Shown: piece by piece, positions 28,346 to 37,068 of the stretch
How the letters are laid out: every line of letters begins with the position of its first letter
Numbering within the stretch: the stretch's first letter is position 1
Assembly: GCF_036689815.1 (NCBI RefSeq)
Contig: NZ_JBAHUR010000018.1
Span: 1 to 64,000, forward strand
From: Magnetovibrio sp. PR-2
Lineage (GTDB): Bacteria; Pseudomonadota; Alphaproteobacteria; Rhodospirillales; Magnetovibrionaceae
DNA length: 64,000 nucleotides
Direction: 5' to 3'
Notes under the pieces: generated by a model
Told to the model about the DNA's origin: nothing
Database searches by the model: none
What the model saw: the letters and a program-made list of their open reading frames with translations, nothing else
Position numbers and translations under genes: made by a program

Positions 28346-29071
28346 TTAAGCCTCCAGCCCATGTTCAATCAGCCACGCTTCGGTCTCAATGCGGGCTTGG
28401 GGTGTGCCGACGTGGAACCATTCACCGTCGTGCACAAGACCGTACAGACGACCCTTGGCCAGGGCTTCGTTGTACAGCAGATTAAGCGAATAAATGCCGC
28501 CCGGCGCATGTGCAAACAAACGCGGGTGCAACAGCTGCACACCTGTAAAGACAAAGGCAGGAGTGTGCGGCGGGGCGTCTTTTTTGCGGGTGAGACCGCC
28601 GTTTGCGTCTAAGACAAAATCGCCGTCCCCGTCATAGCCCAAGGCGCGGGCCGGGTCGTGCAGCAACAACAAACCATCCATGGCTCCATCATTCCAAGCC
28701 GTGGCGAGGCGGGTCAGTGCATTGGTGTCCCCATCCAACCAAAGGCCGTCGGAGTTGCCGACAAAAAACGGCTGATCGCCTAAGTGCGGAAGAGCTTGTT
28801 CAATACCACCACCCGTTTCCAATAACGGGTCTTCATAACTGAGCGTGATGGCAGGCGTGGTGCAGTCTTTCAGATGGTCTTTAATTTGATCGGCGAAGTA
28901 GTGGGTGTTGACCACGGCTTTGGTGACGCCTGCGTCTTGAACGCGGGCCAAGGCCCAGTCCAAAAGCGTGCGGCCGGCAACTTCGACCATCGGTTTGGGT
29001 CGGGTGTCGGTCAGCGGGCGCATGCGCGTGCCAAGGCCTGCGGCCAAAATCATCGCGTGATCAAAACTCAT
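28346..29071 (-). CDS. murU: Sugar-1-phosphate nucleotidyltransferase, MurU-like
   Basis: A 241-residue nucleotidyltransferase beginning MSFDHAMILAAGLGTRMRPL, with the GxGTRxRP nucleotide-binding loop, KPMVEVAGRTLLDW, VNTHYFADQI, LLETGGGI and VGNSDGLW (metal-binding Asp). With the overlapping AmgK-like kinase downstream of tsaE, it matches the MurU/AmgK pair of Pseudomonas that converts recycled N-acetylmuramate to UDP-MurNAc, bypassing de novo MurA/MurB synthesis. Substrate is inferred from pairing; another sugar phosphate is possible. ATG 29071 overlaps the kinase stop (ATGA). No signs of decay. Confidence 0.8.
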   Translation of the reverse strand: MSFDHAMILAAGLGTRMRPLTDTRPKPMVEVAGRTLLDWALARVQDAGVTKAVVNTHYFADQIKDHLKDCTTPAITLSYEDPLLETGGGIEQALPHLGDQPFFVGNSDGLWLDGDTNALTRLATAWNDGAMDGLLLLHDPARALGYDGDGDFVLDANGGLTRKKDAPPHTPAFVFTGVQLLHPRLFAHAPGGIYSLNLLYNEALAKGRLYGLVHDGEWFHVGTPQARIETEAWLIEHGLEA

Positions 29072-30087
29072 GAAAGGTTTTCCGGCGGGGCTGTGCGTTT
29101 GGCATTGGGGATGTGGGTGTCCATCCAGTCTTTCATATCGGCCAAAGCCGGATGGGTGAGGGCGTGTTCCAACAACCGCCACACGCGGCCAATGTGTTTG
29201 AGATACACCGGCTTGGCGTCTCGGCGATGCAGGCGGGTGAAGATGCCGATCACCTTGGCGTGGCGCTGGGCGGCCAAGATGGCATACGCGGTTTCAAAAT
29301 CGGTCCAGGCCACATCGTCCAAGTCCAGCGCATCGCGATACGCCTCTTTCATGGCCGCCTGCAAACCCGGGTCTACATCGCGCCGCGCGTCTTCCAATAA
29401 GCTCATGAAATCGTAGGCCGGGTGTCCAGCCAGGGCGTCTTGGAAATCCAACAATCCACAGGCTGAAATATGATCGCGCCCGTCTAAGCGCATCAAGTTG
29501 TCCACGTGATAGTCGCGCAAAACCAATGTACGCGGGCCTTCGTGCACGAAGGCAAACAGATCCAACCACATGCGTTCATAGGCCGCGCGCGCTTCGGTTG
29601 AAACCCGGAGGTCCTGGGCGGGCATGAACCAGTCGAGCAGCAAAGCCGCTTCGTTACAAAGGGTCGGGTCGTCGTAGGGCGACAGCCATTTGGGGGCAGT
29701 CTCGCGGGGATCTATAGCATGCAATGCAATTAACAGATCCGTGCCCAGCCGATAAAGTGCGTGTTCATCTTCCCCGGATTTGAGCAAGTTGGTGAAGGTG
29801 GTGTCGCCAAAGTCTTCCAGCAGCAAAAAGCCGTTGTCTTCGTCTTCGGCCAAAATCATAGGCGCGCTGAAGCCGAGCCTGCTGAGGTGTTTGGCGATTT
29901 TGACAAACGGACGCACGTCTTCGTGGGCGGGCGGTGCGTCCATAGCCATGGCGGTCCGCCCGTCTTGGGTGAGGCGAATGTAATGGCGAAACGATGCATC
30001 GCCGCCCAGCGGGCTGTGTTCGGCGTGATCCCAGCCGGCGTGGTTCAAAAAGTCGGTGAGCAAGTCCGCACGGTTGAAATCACCCAT
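29068..30087 (-). CDS. amgK: Aminoglycoside phosphotransferase-fold kinase, AmgK-like
   Basis: A 339-residue small-molecule kinase. Visible features are GGDASFRHYIRL near the ATP site, LLLEDFGDTTF, the catalytic loop VLRDYHVDNLM (Asp-x4-Asn replaces the usual HxDxxxxN with Tyr-His-Val-Asp-Asn) and the metal ligand in GLLDFQDALAG. In Pseudomonas the homologous AmgK phosphorylates N-acetylmuramate at the anomeric carbon; the overlapping MurU-like gene supports the same role. Its start overlaps tsaE by eight bases. An antibiotic resistance role is unlikely given the operon. Confidence 0.82.
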   Translation of the reverse strand: MGDFNRADLLTDFLNHAGWDHAEHSPLGGDASFRHYIRLTQDGRTAMAMDAPPAHEDVRPFVKIAKHLSRLGFSAPMILAEDEDNGFLLLEDFGDTTFTNLLKSGEDEHALYRLGTDLLIALHAIDPRETAPKWLSPYDDPTLCNEAALLLDWFMPAQDLRVSTEARAAYERMWLDLFAFVHEGPRTLVLRDYHVDNLMRLDGRDHISACGLLDFQDALAGHPAYDFMSLLEDARRDVDPGLQAAMKEAYRDALDLDDVAWTDFETAYAILAAQRHAKVIGIFTRLHRRDAKPVYLKHIGRVWRLLEHALTHPALADMKDWMDTHIPNAKRTAPPENLS

Positions 30088-30577
30088 GTCCGCAAGACCT
30101 CAAACGTTCCGACCATTCGAGATTGTGCGGCGTGAGTTCCGCTTGGCGGTGGTTTTTGCCCTTGGTCACCGTCAAACGGATGTCGAGGCGTTCGCGCGGA
30201 ATGTAGGTGCCCATATGTTCCGGCCATTCGATCAGCGAAATGCCGTCCACCAGGGCGTCTTCCAAGCCCAATTCAAAAACTTCTTCGGGGTGTTCAAGAC
30301 GATACATGTCAAAGTGCCAAATTTCGCCACTGTCGCCTGCGTAGGTTTGCACCAAGGTGAACGTGGGGCTGGGCACGTCTTCGTCCGGGTCGGTGAGCGC
30401 GCGGATAAAGTCCCTTGCAAAGGTGGTTTTCCCAGCACCCAAATCCCCCGACAGGGCAAAAACATCGCCCGGTTTGGCGATGCGCGCCAGGCAAAGTGCC
30501 AGCTCCCGCGTGGCTTTCAGCCCGGCGAGCTCGATGGTGATGGTTTCCTGCTGGGTGTTCTCTGTCACTGTATTCAT
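30080..30577 (-). CDS. tsaE: tRNA threonylcarbamoyladenosine biosynthesis ATPase
   Basis: TsaE is the ATPase that works with TsaB and TsaD to install t6A37 in ANN-decoding tRNAs. The 165-residue protein has the P-loop SGDLGAGKTTFARDFI, SPTFTLVQTY (switch region), HFDMYRLEHPEE and LIEWPEHMG, which is diagnostic. ATG 30577 is chosen over the TTG at 30583; an AGGT lies ten bases upstream. It heads the minus-strand operon amgK-murU-addB-addA-trxA, so a promoter should lie in 30578-30765. Confidence 0.93.
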   Translation of the reverse strand: MNTVTENTQQETITIELAGLKATRELALCLARIAKPGDVFALSGDLGAGKTTFARDFIRALTDPDEDVPSPTFTLVQTYAGDSGEIWHFDMYRLEHPEEVFELGLEDALVDGISLIEWPEHMGTYIPRERLDIRLTVTKGKNHRQAELTPHNLEWSERLRSCGHG

Positions 30578-30677
30578 AAACAACCTGTGATTCGTACACT
30601 CTATGATACGCCTTTTGTGACGAAAGGGGTACCGTTTGTACGCCGAAGACAGCCAAACGGGGGCTTGGTTTATCGCT

Positions 30678-30717
30678 CACAACTGCTATAAAACGGTAAT
30701 TATATAAAACAGTTGTG
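30678..30717. promoter_or_regulatory. Inverted repeat between tsaE and the ferredoxin reductase gene
   Basis: CACAACTG at 30678-30685 and CAGTTGTG at 30710-30717 are perfect inverted repeats around an AT-rich 24-base spacer containing TATAAAAC and TTATATAAAAC. The position in a divergent promoter region makes it a plausible operator overlapping a -10 element. The regulator is unknown. Confidence 0.4.
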
Positions 30718-30765
30718 GGCTCTGCCCAACGTACATACCCCTGTATGCACAAAATCGGAGAAGAC

Positions 30766-31806
30766 ATGCCCAGCGATACCTCTCACACCACCGACGTCGC
30801 GATCATCGGTGCAGGCCCGGTCGGTCTGTTCGCCGCGTTTGAATGCGGCATGTTAAAGCTGAGCTGTCACATCGTTGACGCCCTGGACGAAGCCGGGGGG
30901 CAGTTGTCTGCGCTGTATCCGGAAAAACCGATTTACGACATTCCCGGTCACCCCTCGATCCAGGCGGGCGAGCTGGTGAACCTGTTGGAAGCGCAAGCGG
31001 CACCCTTTAGCCCGACGTATCATCTGGGCCAGCAGGTTGTGGGCTTGGATGAGTTGGACGGCGGGCGCTGGTTGCTCACCACGTCCAAAGGTACGCAAGT
31101 GGACGCAGGCGCGGTGATCATCGCCGCAGGCGTCGGCGCGTTCGGCCCCAACCGTCCGCCCTTGGACGGCATTCAGGACTTCGAAGGCTACGGTCCGGGC
31201 CGGGGTGTGAACTATCTGGTCAAGCGCCGCGAAGACTTCCGCGACAAAAACGTGGTCATTGCAGGCGGCGGCGATAGCGCGGTGGACTGGACCGTGTCGC
31301 TGGCCGAGGTCGCCAAAAGCGTGAAAATCATTCACCGCCGTCCGAAATTCCGTGCGGCGCCGGAAACCGTCGAAAAGATGAAAAACTTAGCCGAAACCGC
31401 CAATGTGGAATTGGTGGTGCCGTACCAGCTGGCCGGGTTGGAAGGCGACGAGAACGATTTGTCCGCCGTCATCGTTGCGGATTTGGACGGGAATGCGCGC
31501 ACGCTCGAAGCCGATGTGTTGTTGCCGTTCTTTGGCTTGAGCCAAAACATCGGCCCCATTGCGGACTGGAATTTGGGCATCGAACACAACCACATCACCG
31601 TTGAGTCTGCGACCATGAACGCCGGGCGCCCGGGCATTTTTGGCGCGGGTGATATCATCACCTATCCGGGCAAGCTGAAGCTGATTTTGATGGGCTTTTC
31701 CGAAGCTGCCCTGGCGGCGCACAGCGCGCGCGATCATGTGCATCCAGACGAAGCCTATCATTTCGAACATTCGACGACTTCCGGCGTGCCGGGCAGCGCG
31801 GATTAA
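30766..31806 (+). CDS. Ferredoxin-NADP+ reductase type 2 (TrxB-like FNR)
   Basis: A 346-residue flavoprotein of the thioredoxin-reductase fold that passes electrons between NADPH and ferredoxin. The FAD-binding IIGAGPVGLFAAF begins at residue 12; ALYPEKPIYDIPGHP is the hallmark of the YumC-type reductases; VIAGGGDSAVDWT binds NADPH; and a C-terminal FGAGDIITYPGKLKLILMGFSEA completes the flavin site. The redox CxxC of true thioredoxin reductases is absent, as expected. ATG 30766 with GGAGA upstream is preferred over 30715. The cytochrome c gene follows after 15 bases, so both may be co-transcribed. Confidence 0.92.
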   Translation: MPSDTSHTTDVAIIGAGPVGLFAAFECGMLKLSCHIVDALDEAGGQLSALYPEKPIYDIPGHPSIQAGELVNLLEAQAAPFSPTYHLGQQVVGLDELDGGRWLLTTSKGTQVDAGAVIIAAGVGAFGPNRPPLDGIQDFEGYGPGRGVNYLVKRREDFRDKNVVIAGGGDSAVDWTVSLAEVAKSVKIIHRRPKFRAAPETVEKMKNLAETANVELVVPYQLAGLEGDENDLSAVIVADLDGNARTLEADVLLPFFGLSQNIGPIADWNLGIEHNHITVESATMNAGRPGIFGAGDIITYPGKLKLILMGFSEAALAAHSARDHVHPDEAYHFEHSTTSGVPGSAD

Positions 31807-31821
31807 GGCGAAAAGCGGGTC

Positions 31822-32547
31822 ATGAGAAAACGGGTTGCAGGTCTAATGTTGGGTGGGGCGCTTTTGGCGTCAACCGCTCCTCATGCCCAACAAACCCTGC
31901 CGAGCGCGCCCCAGGACATGGCGAAGTTGAACGCGGAAATCCGCGCCGCCGTTGAAACCTGCATCGAATGCCATGGCCCGGGCGGTGTCAGCTCGACCCC
32001 GACGCGGCCGACCATTGCCGGTCAAAAGGCCGTTTACATTCAAAGCCAGCTGGAAGCATTTAAGTCGTCGGCGAACGGCTCTGTGATCGTCAATGAAAAC
32101 TTAGAAGACCCGCTGCTGCGCTCCGATCCGGTGATGGAGCACATGGCCCAAGGCTTACCCGACTATTTGATTGAACCGCTGTCTGTCGCCATGTCCGCTA
32201 TGGCGTGTGACGGGGGTGATGCGAAACCCAAATCCAAATTCAAACCGCGCCGTCCATTTGCGGCGGATGCGTGTGTGTCGTGCCATGGTGTGGACGGCAT
32301 CGGGGTGTGGGATGGCGTGCCCAATCTTGCGGGTCAACAGCGCGCCTATCTGCGCCGTCAGTTGTTGCTGATCCGCGAAACTGCTTGGGGGGCTGAGCCG
32401 CGCGAAGGTGAATCGTGGCGCTCTCACCCGATTATGGAAGCAAAAACCGCCCGCATGCGCATCGCCGATATTGATGCGATCGCTCGGTATTATTCCAAGC
32501 TGGATTGTCGGGGCGCTGTCGCCTCAACACCCGAAGAAAACAATTAA
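31822..32547 (+). CDS. Dihaem cytochrome c, c4-like
   Basis: A 241-residue exported cytochrome with a signal peptide (residues 1-22, ending APHAQ) and two haem-attachment motifs, CIECH at 47-51 and CVSCH at 151-155, each starting a domain of about 100 residues with conserved P-x-I/L-A-G-Q (PTIAGQKAVYI; PNLAGQQRAYL). Both domains end with conserved Met residues (DPVMEHMA; HPIMEAK) that could be haem ligands. This is the cytochrome c4 pattern, a periplasmic electron carrier for oxidases. It overlaps the convergent kinase gene by four bases. Confidence 0.88.
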   Translation: MRKRVAGLMLGGALLASTAPHAQQTLPSAPQDMAKLNAEIRAAVETCIECHGPGGVSSTPTRPTIAGQKAVYIQSQLEAFKSSANGSVIVNENLEDPLLRSDPVMEHMAQGLPDYLIEPLSVAMSAMACDGGDAKPKSKFKPRRPFAADACVSCHGVDGIGVWDGVPNLAGQQRAYLRRQLLLIRETAWGAEPREGESWRSHPIMEAKTARMRIADIDAIARYYSKLDCRGAVASTPEENN

Positions 32548-34856
32548 GGCTGATCGACAAAGCCTGAGAACAGGTCCGGTTGACGGAAACTGTCATCATC
32601 GGGTTGTGCGGGCAGGCGGCACGCGACTTGGGTGCCGTGACCGGGACGGTTGGTGAGCTCCACTTCACCGTTGTGCAGTTCGATAAAGCGCGCAATCAAG
32701 GCCAAGCCCGGCGGGACTTCGTTTTCTTTGAGGCCCGTGCCGCCATCGGTGACGGCAAAGACGACCGAGCCGTCTTGACGCCGGGCACTCATCAAAATCG
32801 CACCGCCTCCAGGCGTGTTTGTGACGGCGGCGGACAGGAGATTAAAGAGAACCTGTTTCAAGCGGGTTCCATCCGCCACCACCCAGCCGATGTCCGACGG
32901 GCAATCAAACTCGATGTCCACGTCTTTGCGCCGGGCCCGTTCACGCACCAAGTTGATGGCGTTCATCATCAATTCGTTCACGTCGACGGTGTCTAAGTTC
33001 AGCGTCATCAGGCCCGCTTCAACCGACGCCAGATCGAGCATATTGTCGATGATGCCGATCAATTCTTCGGAGCTGTCCAAGATGGCGCGGGCAAATTCGG
33101 GTGTGCGTTGTTGAACCTCTGCGCCTTGTTCAGAACTCAAGACCGTGGCGGTGTTTACAATGGCGTCCAAGGGCGTGCGGATTTCGTGGCTGACACCGGC
33201 CATGAATTCGGACTTCAAGACGTTGGCTTCGGCCATGGCATGGGCGCGGGCCAGAAGCGCGTTTTCGACCCGCGCACTGTCGCTGACGTCCAAATAGCTC
33301 AACAAGACGGCACCGTCGGGCAGGGGCACTTTGGCGTATTCCAACACGCCGCCGTCTGTCAGGCGCACGCGGCCGCGGTCGGAATCGCGGCTCATCAATT
33401 TGGCGGCCAAGTGGATGGTGTCAAACTCACCGTCGCCTTCATCGCGCTGGATTTGTTTGGTGATATGTTTGACGAACGCACTCATGCGCAACGGTTGGTC
33501 CGGTTTACCTGGAAGCTTCCAAATGCGCGCAAACGACGGGTTCATCAGCTTCACCTGACCGTCCACGCCAAACACGGCGACACCTTCGTACAAGTTGTCC
33601 AGGGTTTCGCGCTGAACGGCGCTGAGGGTTTTGTAGCTGCGTTCCAAATCCAGATGATCGGTCACGTCTTCGTAAGCGAACACGATGCCGCCTAAGGGAT
33701 GTGGGCTGGCCACAGACCTGAGCGTCGCGCCGTCCGGGAGATGCAGCATGGCCTCAATCGGCGCGTCGAGCTTACCAAACAGGCCGGTCTGTTCGGACTT
33801 AAAAATTTTGAAGTCGGCAACTTCGGGCAGGCGGCGGTGTTCGCGCAGGCGTTCCAACACATCACCGTAAGAGGGCTCGTCTGCTAGCCACGACCGGCTC
33901 AACCCCCAAAGTTCAGCAAAAGCTTTGTTGAAGAACGTGAGCTTGCGGTCCGGGCCATAAATAGCGATGGCGGTGGCCAAGTTTTCCAGCACTTGGTTTT
34001 GCGCCTGGATGTGTCGGCCCAAGGTGCCTTCGGTTTCTTCCGCGCTGGTGCGGTCCAGTGCCATGCCGAGCGTACCGCCGCCGGGAAGCGGGGCTTCGGT
34101 GATATCCAATAGGTGCGGCTGACCGTCTTCGTCGGTGAGCAAGTGGCGCTCCGTCACGGGCTTATTCCCGCTGGTTTGGCCGCGTTCGGCCAAGCCCAGG
34201 GACGCATCCGCAGCGCCCAGAACGCGCGCAGCGTTGTTGACGGCTTGAACGCCCAGTTTGCCGCCCCGCAGCCATGCGGGCAGGGGCATGGCTTCGATGA
34301 TTTCGCGCGCGGATATGCGCGCACCTTCCGCAGGCGGGGCCAGGTCGGAGACATCGCGCATCCACAAAACATCGGCAAGCGCGGTATCGGTTTCGCCGCC
34401 GGTCAGCTCGCCGGTACCTGCACGCACCCCCACGACCAGCAAGCGGCGCGAACCGTCTTCGGTGGTGACGACACATTCGAACGGTTCGCCTTCTTTGCGC
34501 AGTTTGTGCGCAGCCCCCATGAGCACCTTGGCGTCAGCGCCTTGGAAACATTCCATCACGGAACGGAAGCTAGAATGCACGCCGTCGCGCAGCCCCAACA
34601 AAACGGCCAAGCGGCGCGAGCACGCTTCGGTGTTGTTGGCGGCGACCCACAAGAACAAACCGTCCGGCGCGGTGGCGAGAATTTCGTGGCTGATTTCAGC
34701 GTCGGACACCATGCGCTTGTGCGCGCGTTGCAGATCCAAAAGGTGTTGACGTTGGCGCAGGGCATAGGAGATCAGGCCCACGCACACCAAGGCCATCAGC
34801 ACCGCAATGATGGGTGCTATATCGTTCAGATTTTCCAGAAAACCGGAACCGTTCAT
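32544..34856 (-). CDS. Membrane-anchored multi-PAS histidine kinase
   Basis: A 770-residue kinase with one N-terminal span (IIAVLMALVCVGLISYAL) and no periplasmic domain, then a series of PAS domains at roughly 50-160, 280-400 and 405-520 ([41 protein letters not shown]). His557 in GVSHEIRTPLDAI is the phospho-acceptor, followed by an HATPase with LFNLLSAAVTNTPGGG and TDGGTGLKENEVPPG. The G-box is somewhat degenerate: VTDGGTGLKE replaces the common DxGxGI and the following F-box is short. Sensing is therefore intracellular, perhaps redox or energy state. No response regulator lies nearby. Genes for an FNR and a cytochrome converge on it. Confidence 0.88.
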   Translation of the reverse strand: MNGSGFLENLNDIAPIIAVLMALVCVGLISYALRQRQHLLDLQRAHKRMVSDAEISHEILATAPDGLFLWVAANNTEACSRRLAVLLGLRDGVHSSFRSVMECFQGADAKVLMGAAHKLRKEGEPFECVVTTEDGSRRLLVVGVRAGTGELTGGETDTALADVLWMRDVSDLAPPAEGARISAREIIEAMPLPAWLRGGKLGVQAVNNAARVLGAADASLGLAERGQTSGNKPVTERHLLTDEDGQPHLLDITEAPLPGGGTLGMALDRTSAEETEGTLGRHIQAQNQVLENLATAIAIYGPDRKLTFFNKAFAELWGLSRSWLADEPSYGDVLERLREHRRLPEVADFKIFKSEQTGLFGKLDAPIEAMLHLPDGATLRSVASPHPLGGIVFAYEDVTDHLDLERSYKTLSAVQRETLDNLYEGVAVFGVDGQVKLMNPSFARIWKLPGKPDQPLRMSAFVKHITKQIQRDEGDGEFDTIHLAAKLMSRDSDRGRVRLTDGGVLEYAKVPLPDGAVLLSYLDVSDSARVENALLARAHAMAEANVLKSEFMAGVSHEIRTPLDAIVNTATVLSSEQGAEVQQRTPEFARAILDSSEELIGIIDNMLDLASVEAGLMTLNLDTVDVNELMMNAINLVRERARRKDVDIEFDCPSDIGWVVADGTRLKQVLFNLLSAAVTNTPGGGAILMSARRQDGSVVFAVTDGGTGLKENEVPPGLALIARFIELHNGEVELTNRPGHGTQVACRLPAQPDDDSFRQPDLFSGFVDQP

Positions 34857-34959
34857 GGTGAAGCCGAAAACCCCTTTGGACCGTGCATCACGAAGGGGGC
34901 ACGCGGCCCCAGCGAATCGCGCTAACCGATGTTAGGCCTCAGGCGTCTTCGGGGCAACA

Positions 34960-34994
34960 AAAACGGCGCTGACTAAATAAGCCAGCGCCGTTTT
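34960..34994. terminator. Bidirectional intrinsic terminator downstream of ahcY
   Basis: AAAACGGCGCTG at 34960-34971 and CAGCGCCGTTTT at 34983-34994 form a perfect 12-base stem with an 11-base loop. In minus-strand reading it is followed by a T-run, so it can end the ahcY transcript before the kinase gene. Confidence 0.88.
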
Positions 34995-35015
34995 ATTTAA
35001 ATGGTATGTCCCGAA

Positions 35016-35098
35016 CTCAGCTTAGCTGAGAGAGGCAAGGCCAAGTGGCCGCCGGGCGAATGCCCGTGAGCCAAGCGGGATGAAATCCCGCGTCCGGC
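35016..35098 (-). other. Structured 3' region of ahcY with four stem-loops
   Basis: Between the ahcY stop and its terminator are four compact hairpins in series: CTCAGC-TTA-GCTGAG (35016-35030), GGCC-AAGT-GGCC (35039-35050), CGGGC-GAAT-GCCCG (35053-35066) and GCGGGAT-GAA-ATCCCGC (35075-35091). Their density and tight GNRA-like loops (GAAT, GAAA) exceed what a terminator needs. The element might be a small RNA, a repeated palindromic element or an mRNA stabiliser. I do not recognise it as a named RNA family. Confidence 0.45.
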
Positions 35099-35114
35099 GT
35101 TTGAGGGGCATTTT

Positions 35115-36521
35115 TTAGTAACGATACGTGTCCGGCTTGAACGGGCCTTCAACGGTGACACCGATGTAGTCTGCTTGCTCTTGAGACAGTTTGGTCAGCG
35201 TTGCGCCCAGTTTGTCCAGGTGCAGCATGGCGACTTTTTCGTCCAGGTGCTTGGGCAAAACGTAAACTTCGTTTTTGTATTTGCCGTCCGCGTTGTTTTT
35301 GAACAGTTCGATCTGCGCCAACACTTGGTTGGTGAAGGACGCGGACATCACAAAGCTGGGGTGGCCGGTGGCGCAGCCCAAGTTCACCAAGCGGCCTTCG
35401 GCCAGCATGATGATGCGGTTGCCGTCCGGGAATTCAATTTCGTCAACTTGCGGCTTGATGTTGGTCCACTTCATGTTTTTCAGACCCGCGATTTGGATCT
35501 CGTTGTCGAAGTGACCGATGTTGCAAACGATGGCGCGATCTTTCATGCCACGCATTTGATCAACAGTGAGGATGTCTTTGTTGCCGGTGGTGGTGACGTA
35601 GATGTCACCTTCGGGCAGGGCTTGTTCCACGGTGACGACTTCGAACCCTTCCATGCACGCTTGCAGCGCGCAGATGGGATCGACTTCGGTAACCAGAACG
35701 CGGCAACCGGAAGAGCGCAGAGATTCAGCAGAACCTTTGCCCACATCGCCATAACCGCACACAACGGCGACTTTACCAGCCATCATCACGTCGGTGGCGC
35801 GGCGGATGCTATCCACCAGGCTTTCGCGACAGCCGTATTTGTTGTCGAATTTGGACTTGGTGACACTGTCGTTCACGTTGATGGCCGGGAACAACAAGGT
35901 ACCTTTTTGCGCCATTTCATAAAGACGGTGCACACCCGTGGTGGTTTCTTCGGTCACACCTAAGATGTCGGCAGCGGCTTTGGTGTACCACTGCGGGTCT
36001 TCACCAATGTGCTTTTTGATGGCGGCAAAAAGAATTTCTTCTTCTTCGGAGCCGGGATTGTCCAGAACGGAGAGATCTTTTTCAGCATCTTGGCCCAAGT
36101 GCAGCAACAAGGTCGCGTCGCCGCCGTCGTCCAAAATCATGTTCGGCGCACCACCGTCACCCCAGGTGAACAGGCGGTGGGTGAAGTCCCAGTACTCTTC
36201 CAGGGTTTCGCCTTTGTGGGCAAACACCGGGGTGCCGTTGTCGGCGATGGCCGCTGCAGCGTGGTCTTGGGTCGAAAAGATGTTGCAAGACACCCAGCGC
36301 ACTTCCGCGCCCAGGGCTTCCAAGGTTTCGATCAACACAGCCGTTTGAATGGTCATGTGCAAAGAACCGGCGATGCGCGCACCTTTCAAAGGTTGCTGGT
36401 CTTTCAGCTCTTCGCGAATGGCCATCAAACCCGGCATTTCGGTGTTGGACAGGTCAATGTCTTTGTGGCCCCATTCGGCGAGGCTGATATCGGCTACTGA
36501 ATAGTCTTGGGCGTCGCTCAT
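35115..36521 (-). CDS. ahcY: Adenosylhomocysteinase
   Basis: AhcY hydrolyses S-adenosylhomocysteine to adenosine and homocysteine, clearing the by-product of SAM-dependent methylation. The 468-residue protein has [34 protein letters not shown] and the NAD-binding [14 protein letters not shown] with [12 protein letters not shown], ending in PDTYRY as in the long, alphaproteobacterial and eukaryotic forms. Upstream lies a leader of about 200 bases in which I could not recognise an SAH riboswitch. In many alphaproteobacteria ahcY follows ptsH directly; here the Kai locus and other genes separate them. Confidence 0.96.
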   Translation of the reverse strand: MSDAQDYSVADISLAEWGHKDIDLSNTEMPGLMAIREELKDQQPLKGARIAGSLHMTIQTAVLIETLEALGAEVRWVSCNIFSTQDHAAAAIADNGTPVFAHKGETLEEYWDFTHRLFTWGDGGAPNMILDDGGDATLLLHLGQDAEKDLSVLDNPGSEEEEILFAAIKKHIGEDPQWYTKAAADILGVTEETTTGVHRLYEMAQKGTLLFPAINVNDSVTKSKFDNKYGCRESLVDSIRRATDVMMAGKVAVVCGYGDVGKGSAESLRSSGCRVLVTEVDPICALQACMEGFEVVTVEQALPEGDIYVTTTGNKDILTVDQMRGMKDRAIVCNIGHFDNEIQIAGLKNMKWTNIKPQVDEIEFPDGNRIIMLAEGRLVNLGCATGHPSFVMSASFTNQVLAQIELFKNNADGKYKNEVYVLPKHLDEKVAMLHLDKLGATLTKLSQEQADYIGVTVEGPFKPDTYRY

Positions 36522-36722
36522 GGACGGTGCTCCTGCTGCTGGGAAACCCGCGCGTTTTCACAGGGATTCCGGGAAAAATCTTGGATGGGGGTTTAGCAGT
36601 CTCAAGGCGCGAGAGCAAGCGCAGAAATGTCTTCATTTCTTGGGCACAATTGCCGCCTTTCCCCCAAAAGTTTGGGAAAAAGGCGAAGCAATCGCGATTT
36701 TAAGAATAATCAGGTGTGTCGC

Positions 36723-36908
36723 TTAGTCAGCGCGGTCCATCTTCGGAGCAGGAACAGACGTATCGACGGCGTTCAGCGCCATTTTGTTGAACCCGGCAAA
36801 TGCGCTGGAATCCGTCATCAGCGTGCTGGCGAAAATCGCGCCGCCGACGGTCAGGGCGATGACGCCATATTCAACAACACTGGCGGATTTTTTATTCTGA
36901 CGTTTCAT
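36723..36908 (-). CDS. Flp-type (type IVb) pilin-like small protein
   Basis: A 61-residue protein with a short basic leader (MKRQNKKS), then ASVVEYGVIALTVGGAIFAS, which matches Flp pilins: cleavage would fall before Ala, with Glu at position 5 and the Glu-Tyr pair followed by a hydrophobic helix. The C-terminal tail (NAVDTSVPAPKMDRAD) is more polar than usual. GAGGAGAA sits a few bases before the ATG. Flp pilins are assembled by Tad machinery; no tad or cpa gene is in the window, so the protein is an orphan here or uses a locus elsewhere. Confidence 0.7.
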   Translation of the reverse strand: MKRQNKKSASVVEYGVIALTVGGAIFASTLMTDSSAFAGFNKMALNAVDTSVPAPKMDRAD

Positions 36909-37068
36909 GGATGGTTCTCCTCATTGACCCGTTAATTTAGATGAATTGTAAAAATACCCTAATAAGTAGTGCAAGAGAAGCTTGTTGTTCTATGGCGTAC
37001 ACACTTTTTGCATGTGTTCACGTGCAAGCTGGATGGATTTGCGCGAAAAGGTCCTGGGGCCGTCAGGT

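Noticed and set aside
29068-30087. Aminoglycoside resistance phosphotransferase
   Set aside because: The fold is shared, but overlap with tsaE and a MurU-like gene fits the sugar kinase AmgK better.
36522-36722. Possible SAH or SAM riboswitch upstream of ahcY
   Set aside because: The leader was read on the minus strand, but none of the conserved cores of the known SAM or SAH riboswitches could be matched by eye; a covariance-model search would settle it.
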